64,000 nt of DNA, from positions 777,528-841,527 of the forward strand of contig NZ_FPKU01000001.1 in the NCBI RefSeq assembly GCF_900119845.1, read 5' to 3'. Positions 16,363-23,079 of this stretch are shown in pieces; position 1 is the stretch's first letter, and the number at the start of each line of letters is the position of its first letter. The position numbers were made by a program, and so were the translations under genes. The notes below the pieces were generated by a model, which ran no database searches, was not told the origin of the DNA, and saw nothing but the letters and a program-made list of their open reading frames with translations. The stretch comes from Devosia enhydra. GTDB taxonomy: Bacteria > Pseudomonadota > Alphaproteobacteria > Rhizobiales > Devosiaceae.

Positions 16363-17115
16363 TCAGATCGCCGGCTGACCGGCACTTGCCGGACCGGCGC
16401 CATTGCGGCTCGTGCGATAGCGCATGAGCGTTTCCTCATTGGGCGGATAGGTGCCGGGCAGGGGGCGGCCGGCCGCGATCTCGCCGATGACAAAGGCCTC
16501 GAGCTGCTCCTGTTGCCAGGCCTCCTCGGCCACCTCCTCGGCGATTTCGCGCGGCACCACCATCACCCCATCGCCATCGCCCACCATGATGTCACCCGGA
16601 AAGACCGGTGCCGTCCCGCAGCCGATCGGCAGGTTGATATCGATGGCGTGGTGACGCGTCAGATTGGTAGGGGCCGATGGCGTGGCGCAATAGGTCTGGA
16701 TCGGCAGGGCCGCGATGTCGTCGGCATCCCGGAGCCCGCCATCGGTCACGACGCCGGCGCAGCCCCGCACCACGAGGCGCGTGAGGAGAATCGCCCCCGC
16801 TGAGGCCGCCGTCGCGTCCCCGCGACAATCCATCACCAGCACATGGCCCGACGGAATGGTCTCCACTGCGTGGCGCTGGGGGTGGCGCGGATCGCGGAAG
16901 GCGGCGAGCACGTCGAGATCTTCGCGTGCAGGGATGTAGCGCAGCGTGAAGGCAGGCCCCACCATCGTCGCCTTGCGCGTCGAGAGCCGCTTGACGCCCT
17001 GCACGAACTGGCAGCGCAGACCCCGGCGGAACAGGGTGGTGGCGAGGGTAGCCGTACTCACCTCGAGGAATTTCTTCCTCAGCTCGGGAGCCATGGGCGC
17101 GAGAATGTCGGTCAT
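16363..17115 (-). CDS. RraA-fold protein (HMG/CHA aldolase-like), likely sugar-acid catabolism
   Basis: This 250-residue protein has the RraA/demethylmenaquinone methyltransferase-like fold. The family includes the RNase E inhibitor RraA and divalent-metal pyruvate aldolases such as HMG/CHA aldolase. VVTDGGLRDAD places an Arg129-Asp130 pair where those aldolases keep their catalytic Arg and metal ligand, and FPGDIMVGDGDGVMVVPREIAEEV is the conserved C-terminal strand region. It is the last gene of an ABC importer operon and lies 10 bases after the permease stop. With the acid-sugar dehydratase across the divergent promoter, cleavage of a 2-keto-3-deoxy acid is a reasonable inference. A role in RNA turnover is less likely in this context. 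Confidence 0.8.
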   Translation of the reverse strand: MTDILAPMAPELRKKFLEVSTATLATTLFRRGLRCQFVQGVKRLSTRKATMVGPAFTLRYIPAREDLDVLAAFRDPRHPQRHAVETIPSGHVLVMDCRGDATAASAGAILLTRLVVRGCAGVVTDGGLRDADDIAALPIQTYCATPSAPTNLTRHHAIDINLPIGCGTAPVFPGDIMVGDGDGVMVVPREIAEEVAEEAWQQEQLEAFVIGEIAAGRPLPGTYPPNEETLMRYRTSRNGAGPASAGQPAI

Positions 17116-17125
17116 GGCAGGTCTC

Positions 17126-17995
17126 CTAACCCTTGACGGCGCCGCCGGTGAGCGCCTGGACGATGAAGCGTTGCAGGATGATGAACATGGTCACCGCAGG
17201 CAGCATGGCGATCACCGATGCAGCCGCGAGATAGGGAATGGTCACTTCGCCTTCGGTCTGTCCGGGCGCGAAATTCAGCACGCCGATCGAGATGGGCAGT
17301 AATTCGCTGCGCTGGAGCAGGATGAAGGGGATGATGAACTGGCTCCACGAGGAGATGACGTTGAAAATCAGCGCCGCCGCGAGGCCGGGCATGGCCAGCG
17401 GCAGGATCACCAGCCGCAGCACCTGGAGCCGGCTCGCACCATCGATCCGCGCCGCTTCGTCGAGCGAGGCCGGGATCGAATCGAAGAAGCCCTTGAGCAG
17501 CCAGACGGTGAACGGGATCTCCACCGTGATGTAGATCAGGATCACGCCCAGATGGCTGTCGAGCAGGTTGAGCTGCTCGTAGTAGCGATAGAGCGGAATG
17601 GCGATCACCATCGAGGAGATCATCTGATAGACGAGCAGCAACAGCAGCAGCTGCTTGTCGAAGCGGAACCGCAGACGCGAGAAGGCATAGGCTGCGGGCG
17701 CCGAGACGAGGATGCAGCCGAGCACCGAGAAGGTGGTGAGGAATACAGAGTTCCACAGCATGCGGCCGATGGTCGTTTCGGTCAGCACATAGATGTAGGT
17801 CGAGAGATTGAAGCTCTGCGGCAGGAAGGTCGGCGGCCAGGTGAACACTTCGGTCCGGCTCTTCATCGAGAGCATTACGACCATGATGATCGGGAAGAGT
17901 GCGATGGTGACGGCCACGGCGAACCCCAGATAGAGCCCGATATTGCCCAAGAGCCTGAGGCGCGGATTGCCGACGTGATTCTGTGTCTGCTCCAT
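17126..17995 (-). CDS. Carbohydrate ABC transporter permease (MalG-type, CUT1)
   Basis: This is the second permease of a binding-protein-dependent sugar importer in the inner membrane. The 289-residue protein has six predicted helices. The cytoplasmic EAA loop is ASLDEAARIDGASRLQVLRLVILPLAMPG, the CUT1 coupling motif that contacts the ATPase. I place the start at the ATG at 17995 because a GAGG site lies 9 bases upstream; a TTG and another ATG lie slightly further upstream. It lies between the first permease and the RraA-like gene with minimal spacing. Segments such as TFLPQSFNLSTYIYV fit MalG/UgpE-like proteins. Confidence 0.92.
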   Translation of the reverse strand: MEQTQNHVGNPRLRLLGNIGLYLGFAVAVTIALFPIIMVVMLSMKSRTEVFTWPPTFLPQSFNLSTYIYVLTETTIGRMLWNSVFLTTFSVLGCILVSAPAAYAFSRLRFRFDKQLLLLLLVYQMISSMVIAIPLYRYYEQLNLLDSHLGVILIYITVEIPFTVWLLKGFFDSIPASLDEAARIDGASRLQVLRLVILPLAMPGLAAALIFNVISSWSQFIIPFILLQRSELLPISIGVLNFAPGQTEGEVTIPYLAAASVIAMLPAVTMFIILQRFIVQALTGGAVKG

Positions 17996-18006
17996 GTGCA
18001 TAATCC

Positions 18007-18966
18007 TCAATCGGCCTGGCGGTTGACGCGCAGCAGCCAGAGATAGACGAGCGTCATCAGAAGGTTGATGGCGAGCAGCAGAACCGCGACGGCGGCACCC
18101 CGCCCCAGATTCATGAACTTGAAGACCTGCTGGTAGACGCTGAGCCCGATGACTTCGGTGGCGCGCGCCGGGCCGCCCTCGGTAAGCGCCACGATCAGGT
18201 CGAAGGTGTTGACCCCGCTGATCGTCATCAGCACGAGCGAGACGAACACCACCGGCACCAGCTGTGGCAGCGTCACGTAGCGGAACCGCGCCCAGGCATT
18301 GGCCCCGTCGATCCGCGCCGCCTCATAGAGTTCAGCGGGTATCTTCTGCAGGCCCGCGTAGAGGATGATCATGGTGAAGGCGACACCGCGCCAGACATTG
18401 GCCAGGATGGCCGTCAGCAGCGCCAGCCGGGTGTCGGTGAGGAAGGGCACGGAGGTGCCGAAGGCTTCCGAAATCCAGTAGTTGAGCAGCCCATGGCTCG
18501 ATGTGGAGAGCAGCAGCTTCCAGAGCACGCCCACGATCACGCCGGGGATCACCCAGGCCGCGAGGATGGAGGTGCGCACCACCACCATGCCCTTGAGACC
18601 GCGCTTGACGCCCGCATCGATGGCCAGCGCCAGCAGCATGCCCAGCGTCAGCTTGAGCAGCACGCTGCCACCGGCAAAGATCAGCGTGATCTGGAGGCTG
18701 CGCATCGTCGCCGGATCACGGAAGAGCCGGCGATAGGAATCGAAGCCATATTCGTAGTCGCCACCGATGAGGCTGGCATTGGTGAAGCTCAGGCGGATCA
18801 CATCGAGCAGCGGCCAGGTGTAGAACACCAGCAGGAAGAGCCCGGCAGGCAGCAGCCAGAACAGCGGCGCTTCCTGCATCCTTGTCCAGAGGCCGACGCT
18901 TCGGCCGAGGCTTTGCGCTTTGGTCACGGCTGTGATCCCAGGGAGGAGAGAAAGGCGGGCCAGCAT
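18007..18966 (-). CDS. Carbohydrate ABC transporter permease (MalF/UgpA-type, CUT1)
   Basis: This is the first permease of the importer, 319 residues with about six membrane helices. The first helix is near residues 35-55 (FWLLPAGLFLLVFYTWPLLD). The EAA loop, IPAELYEAARIDGANAWARFRYVTLPQL, is well kept and should dock the ATPase. A cytosolic N-terminal extension of about 30 residues precedes helix 1. The ATG at 18966 has no good ribosome site, and an internal GTG at 18927 is possible. It follows the solute-binding protein gene by about 40 bases. Confidence 0.92.
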   Translation of the reverse strand: MLARLSLLPGITAVTKAQSLGRSVGLWTRMQEAPLFWLLPAGLFLLVFYTWPLLDVIRLSFTNASLIGGDYEYGFDSYRRLFRDPATMRSLQITLIFAGGSVLLKLTLGMLLALAIDAGVKRGLKGMVVVRTSILAAWVIPGVIVGVLWKLLLSTSSHGLLNYWISEAFGTSVPFLTDTRLALLTAILANVWRGVAFTMIILYAGLQKIPAELYEAARIDGANAWARFRYVTLPQLVPVVFVSLVLMTISGVNTFDLIVALTEGGPARATEVIGLSVYQQVFKFMNLGRGAAVAVLLLAINLLMTLVYLWLLRVNRQAD

Positions 18967-19007
18967 GGCGGCCCGCCGGCAGGGTCAGTGGGAGTTCGCG
19001 CGCGCGA

Positions 19008-20342
19008 TCAGAGCTCGAGCTCTACGGTTGCCCAGGCCTCGTCGACGGCCTGTTCGGGCGTTGCCGCGCCCAGCACGACCTGCTGGAAGGCATTGGCGAT
19101 GGCCGTTGCCACGACATTGTAGTGCTTGCCATTGGCCATGGGCATGGCCAGCGACACGCCATCGGCGAGGCTCTTATCGAGCGGGTTGTTGACGAAGGCC
19201 GTGTACTTGTCGAGCGCGGAGAGACGCGTCGGGGTGTAGCCGCCGGCCTCGCCCCAGCGGGCCATGGCCCAAGGGCCGATATAGGTGTCCATCAGGAGGT
19301 CGGTGATCAGCGCCTGCTTTTGCGCGTCCTTGGTGAACATCGCCCAGCTCCAGCCGCCCTGATACATCACGGGCGCGGCGCCATCGAGCTGCGGCATGGG
19401 CGCGAAAGCCCATTTGTCGCCATCGGGCGTGGCACGGATGCCGCCGCCCATGAAGGTGCCGCCCAGAACGAACGGCATCTCGCCCGCCGTGACGCGGGAG
19501 ACGACGTCGCCGGTCGCCGAGAAGGACACGACATCGGACGGCATCACGCCGGCATCGACCTGCTCCTTGTACCAGGACAGCACGCGGATGAGGATGTCGC
19601 GATTCTCGCCCTCTCCGAAGACCGGGGTGGAATCGGCGTCATCGGCCATGATCTGACCGCCGAGGCTGGCGACATGGCTCATGAGAGTGAGGCGCATGAT
19701 CTCGGGACCGCCGAGCACGAAGAGCCCGTAGCGGAAGCCGTTCTGGTCCTTGAGCGCCGCGGCCTGGGTCGCGAGCTCTTCGAGCGAGGCGGGCGGGGTC
19801 GGCACCAGATCCTTCCGGTACCACAGGCCATAGGTATAGGCCGTGATCTGGAGGTACTTCACCTCGCCGGTCTCGGGATCCGTCATGGCGTCGAGAATGC
19901 CGGGAATAAAGTCGGCCTTGTCGCCCTCCGACAGATAAGGATCGAACGGCTGGGTCAGGCTGTAGAATTTCTGGAAGTCGCGATCCTCGGTCATGATGAC
20001 GTCGGCGGCGCGGTCTGCGGCGGCATCCTGCAGGCGCTTGGCCACGATCACGGCGTCGTCGCCCTGCTGCACCTGCACCTCGATCTTCACGTCGGGATGC
20101 CGATGAATCCAGCTGTCGAACGCCTCGGTCAGCGCATTGCGGCGACGCTCGTCATTGGACTGGTGCGAATAGCCAAAGCGCGGCGACATGGTGATGGTGA
20201 TCGGCGCATCGGGGCGGCCGATGACTTCCGGGGTAACGAGGCTCTCCTGCGCGCCGGCCATGCCGGGCACCAGCAAGCCGATGATGGTGAGCGGGGCGAG
20301 CCAGGCACGGCGCAGCCGTGCAGGGGTGGTCATGGTCCTCAT
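19008..20342 (-). CDS. Extracellular solute-binding protein of a carbohydrate ABC importer (family 1)
   Basis: This periplasmic receptor delivers substrate to the two downstream permeases. The start at the ATG at 20342 has an excellent GGAGGAGG site and gives 444 residues. A signal peptide covers about 1-31 (basic start, LAPLTIIGLLVPGMAGAQ). The mature protein has the family-1 pattern: an early HRHPDVKIEVQVQQGDDA segment, a middle hinge region near AYTYGLWYRKDLVPTPPASL, and a late aromatic YQGGWSWAMF stretch near the ligand site. The gene diverges from the dehydratase gene. The ligand is probably a sugar or oligosaccharide, possibly a sugar acid, judged from context only. Confidence 0.92.
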   Translation of the reverse strand: MRTMTTPARLRRAWLAPLTIIGLLVPGMAGAQESLVTPEVIGRPDAPITITMSPRFGYSHQSNDERRRNALTEAFDSWIHRHPDVKIEVQVQQGDDAVIVAKRLQDAAADRAADVIMTEDRDFQKFYSLTQPFDPYLSEGDKADFIPGILDAMTDPETGEVKYLQITAYTYGLWYRKDLVPTPPASLEELATQAAALKDQNGFRYGLFVLGGPEIMRLTLMSHVASLGGQIMADDADSTPVFGEGENRDILIRVLSWYKEQVDAGVMPSDVVSFSATGDVVSRVTAGEMPFVLGGTFMGGGIRATPDGDKWAFAPMPQLDGAAPVMYQGGWSWAMFTKDAQKQALITDLLMDTYIGPWAMARWGEAGGYTPTRLSALDKYTAFVNNPLDKSLADGVSLAMPMANGKHYNVVATAIANAFQQVVLGAATPEQAVDEAWATVELEL

Positions 20343-20441
20343 GCAATCCTCCTCCAGAGTGAACGCAGGTCGCGACGATCTCTGCCGTCGCCGTCCGGCC
20401 AGTCCGAACCGTGGCCGGATTTGCGCGTCACCCCGAGTTTT

Positions 20442-20473
20442 TGTCAAGCGAGATTTTATGACTTTTTACAACT
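20442..20473. promoter_or_regulatory. Putative promoter and operator arm of the divergent sugar-acid module
   Basis: Reading leftward, TTGACA (20447-20442) is a good -35 element for the binding-protein operon; the -10 position 17 bases on (GCAAAT) is poor. TTACAACT at 20466-20473 is an exact reverse complement of AGTTGTAA at 20557-20564, forming a widely spaced pair flanking the divergent start region. This could be bound by the GntR regulator encoded at 21835. Confidence 0.3.
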
Positions 20474-20556
20474 TAGCATCGGTCTCAACCTCTGCAGCGT
20501 GCCGCATCCGCCTTCCGTTCACCTTGTCCAGCCGAGCCCGTCACAGACCTGTAAGG

Positions 20557-20564
20557 AGTTGTAA
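20557..20564. promoter_or_regulatory. Second arm of the putative GntR operator pair
   Basis: AGTTGTAA is the exact inverse of TTACAACT at 20466-20473. It lies about 50 bases before the dehydratase start codon and is followed by an AT-rich TTAA. With only 8 bases per arm, chance cannot be excluded. Confidence 0.25.
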
Positions 20565-20614
20565 TTAACCGCATCGCGGTGCTAGAAGCGCCTCAACAGA
20601 TCGGTGAGGGCGAG

Positions 20615-21838
20615 ATGAAGATTACCGGGATCAAGACCTTTCTCATGCGGGCAGGCCCGCCGCGCAATCCGCTGGCCCAGCCCAGTGCCGATGCCACCCC
20701 CAGCTTTTCGACCGGCCAGCCCGACAACGGCACGCGGCACTGGCTGTTCGTCAAGGTCACGACCGATGAAGGCATAACCGGCATCGGCGAGGGCAGCGGC
20801 TGGCCCGTGGTGGTCGAGGCCGCGGTGCGCGATCTCGCGCCTGTCGTCATCGATGAGGATCCGGCCGATATCGAGCGGCTCTGGCAGAAGATGTTCGTCG
20901 CCCAGATGGGGCACGGCCAGACGGGCACCGTCGGGGCAGGGGCCATCACCGCCATAGAGACCGCGCTCTGGGACATCAAGGGCAAGGTGCTCGGCACGCC
21001 GGTGTGGAATCTCCTGGGCGGCAAGATGCGCGACCGCATCCGCGTCTATGGCCATGCCAGCACGCCCGAGCAGGCCCGCGCCTATGTCGAGATGGGCTAC
21101 ACCGCGCTCAAGACGGGTGGCGTGCACCGCGTGCCCGAGAAGGTGGCGCGGCTGCGCGATGCCTTAGGACCCGAGATCGATCTGATGCTCGACCTGCACG
21201 GCGCGCCCTGGCTCACCACCAAGGACGCGATGATCATCGGGCGCAGCCTCGAGCAGTATCGTCCGCTGTTCTGGGAGGATCCGGTGGCGCCCGAAAACAT
21301 CGACGGCTTGCGGCGGTTGCGCGACGCGGTCGCCATTCCGCTCGCGGCCGGCGAGCGCTGGGCCAATATCTGGGGCCTCAACCAGTTGCTCGGCGAAGGG
21401 CTGGTCGATGTCGTGCAACCCGATACCGGCCGATCCGGCGGCATCTCGCAGATGAAAAAGATCGCGGCGATGGCCGAGGCCCGCTTCATCACCGTGGCGC
21501 CGCACGCCGGCTCGCTCGGGCCGGTGGCCGAATATGCGGCGATCCACGTCATGGCGGCGATCCCCAACGCGCTGGTGCTTGAACGCTTCGCGCTCGATTG
21601 GGAGCCGCGCGAGCGCGTCATCGACCCGAGCCCCGAAATCGTCGATGGCCATGTCATCGTGCCCACGGCCCCGGGGCTGGGCGTCGACATCGTCGAGGAA
21701 GAGGTGGCCAAATATCCGCCGGGCCACAACGTCGCCGTGCGCGGCACCGCCAAGGTCAATGCCTATGAGGCCGGCACCTTCAGGGAGGCCGTCTACGTCC
21801 AGACCCGCTGGCAGCGCCAGTCGGTGTTTCCCAAATGA
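20615..21838 (+). CDS. Mandelate racemase/enolase superfamily acid-sugar dehydratase (galactonate dehydratase-like)
   Basis: This 407-residue enzyme is an enolase-superfamily member that should dehydrate an aldonate to a 2-keto-3-deoxy acid. The ATG at 20615 has a GAGGG site. The capping domain covers about 1-125. In the barrel the metal ligands are visible as Asp193 (MLDLHG), Glu221 (FWEDP) and Glu247 (AAGERW). His195, next to Asp193, and His297 in VAPHAGSLGP match the acid-base His positions of the D-galactonate dehydratase-like subgroup, not the Lys-x-Lys racemases. It starts a rightward pair with the GntR gene. The exact sugar acid cannot be read from the sequence. Confidence 0.88.
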   Translation: MKITGIKTFLMRAGPPRNPLAQPSADATPSFSTGQPDNGTRHWLFVKVTTDEGITGIGEGSGWPVVVEAAVRDLAPVVIDEDPADIERLWQKMFVAQMGHGQTGTVGAGAITAIETALWDIKGKVLGTPVWNLLGGKMRDRIRVYGHASTPEQARAYVEMGYTALKTGGVHRVPEKVARLRDALGPEIDLMLDLHGAPWLTTKDAMIIGRSLEQYRPLFWEDPVAPENIDGLRRLRDAVAIPLAAGERWANIWGLNQLLGEGLVDVVQPDTGRSGGISQMKKIAAMAEARFITVAPHAGSLGPVAEYAAIHVMAAIPNALVLERFALDWEPRERVIDPSPEIVDGHVIVPTAPGLGVDIVEEEVAKYPPGHNVAVRGTAKVNAYEAGTFREAVYVQTRWQRQSVFPK

Positions 21839-22647
21839 CGGGGCGGCCCGCAGCCATTATGATGGATGGTGGGCCCATCCTCTCTGATACGGGCCGGGAA
21901 GCAGCGGATATCCTGACGGTGAGTGACGACACAACCAGCACGCAGACAAGGCAGCGCAGTCTCGCCGATATCGTCTACGAGCAGGTGCTCGCCGAGATCG
22001 TCGATGGCGTCTTTGCCGAAAATTCGCGCCTGCCGGCCGAAGGCGCGCTGGCCGAGCGATTCGGCGTGTCGCGGCCTGTCGTGCGCGAGGCGCTGGCACG
22101 GCTGCGCGACGATGGTCTCATCGTCTCCCGCCAGGGATCGGGCAGCTATGTCACCGCGCGGCCGGCCCGGGCGGTGCGCGCGCTGGCGCCCCTCTCGTCG
22201 ATCTCGGACATGCAGCGCTGCTTCGAGTTTCGCGTCGGCGTGGAGGGCGATGCCGCCTATCAGGCTGCCCTGAGGCGCTCGGACGCCGACATCGCGCAAT
22301 TGCGCACCGCGTTCGCGGCGCTCGACGATGTGGTGAGGCGCAATGCGCTCGGCGTCACCGAGGATTACGATTTTCACCTCGCGGTGTGCCTCGCGACGCA
22401 CAACCGCTTCTATGTGGGGATGCTGGAATTCCTGCGCGAGAACATGGTGATGGGCATCAACCTCACGCGCAATCTGTCGCTCAGGCGTTCGTCCGAGCGA
22501 TTGAAGCTCATCCAGTCCGAGCATGCTGCCGTCGTCGATGCCATCGTCGCGGGCGATGCCGAGGCGGCGCGGCTCGCGATGCGGGCGCATATCGAGAATG
22601 CCAAGAGGCGCGTGTTCGAGGGCGTCGACGAAGACATGGGCGCCTGA
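21835..22647 (+). CDS. GntR family transcriptional regulator (FadR/FCD type)
   Basis: This is a DNA-binding repressor or activator with an N-terminal winged helix (LADIVYEQVLAEIVDGVF, then SRPVVREALARLRDDGLI and a wing near RQGSGSYV) and a C-terminal all-helical FCD ligand domain. DYDFHLAVCLATHNR and the late SEHAAVVDAIVAGD supply the His/Asp residues that usually bind metal and a carboxylate effector. The ATG overlaps the dehydratase stop as ATGA; ATGs at 21859/21862 and a GTG at 21919 are alternatives, none with a good ribosome site. It very likely controls the adjacent divergent importer and dehydratase genes in response to a sugar acid. Confidence 0.9.
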   Translation: MTGRPAAIMMDGGPILSDTGREAADILTVSDDTTSTQTRQRSLADIVYEQVLAEIVDGVFAENSRLPAEGALAERFGVSRPVVREALARLRDDGLIVSRQGSGSYVTARPARAVRALAPLSSISDMQRCFEFRVGVEGDAAYQAALRRSDADIAQLRTAFAALDDVVRRNALGVTEDYDFHLAVCLATHNRFYVGMLEFLRENMVMGINLTRNLSLRRSSERLKLIQSEHAAVVDAIVAGDAEAARLAMRAHIENAKRRVFEGVDEDMGA

Positions 22648-22658
22648 GTGGCGCCCAT
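22636..22658. terminator. Terminator hairpin with the GntR stop codon in its loop
   Basis: ATGGGCGCC (22636-22644) pairs perfectly with GGCGCCCAT (22650-22658) around a 5-base loop that contains the TGA stop of the GntR gene. A T-rich stretch follows. It separates the GntR gene from the convergent DUF983 gene. Confidence 0.7.
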
Positions 22659-22666
22659 TTCGCTTT

Positions 22667-23077
22667 TCAGACCTCGGGGATCTCGCGCGGCCGGTTGGGA
22701 TCAAAGCCATGCATGCGGTTGGCCCATTGCAGGCCCACGAGCCCGCCCTTGATGGAAGGCAGCATGGCGAGCGGCAGGATCACGGCCAGCGGCAGCATGG
22801 TGTAGAGATAGGTCAACGGATTGACCTGCATGGCGATTTCCATGTGCAGCATGATGCCGACAAGCAGATGCCCGACGATCATGATGGCGATATAGGGCGG
22901 GCCATCATCGGCGCGGTGATGCTTGAGCTCTTCGCCACACGCATCGCAGCTGTCAGCAACCTTGAGATAGCCGCGGAACATGTGACCCTCGCCGCAATGC
23001 GGGCATTTGAGCTTCATGCCGTTCCAGATGGCCCGGCCGACATCGCGCTTGTCCTGCGCCACGATCTTCACGCCCAT
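22667..23077 (-). CDS. DUF983 family membrane protein with zinc ribbon
   Basis: This 136-residue protein has an N-terminal four-cysteine zinc-ribbon-like region (CPHCGEGHMF, then DSCDACGEEL) followed by two hydrophobic helices (about 62-82 and 88-108). This is the DUF983 layout. The function is unknown, although the family is nearly always linked to rnr in alphaproteobacteria. It starts 2 bases after the rnr stop, so it is translated as part of that operon. Confidence 0.9.
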   Translation of the reverse strand: MGVKIVAQDKRDVGRAIWNGMKLKCPHCGEGHMFRGYLKVADSCDACGEELKHHRADDGPPYIAIMIVGHLLVGIMLHMEIAMQVNPLTYLYTMLPLAVILPLAMLPSIKGGLVGLQWANRMHGFDPNRPREIPEV

Positions 23078-23079
23078 GT

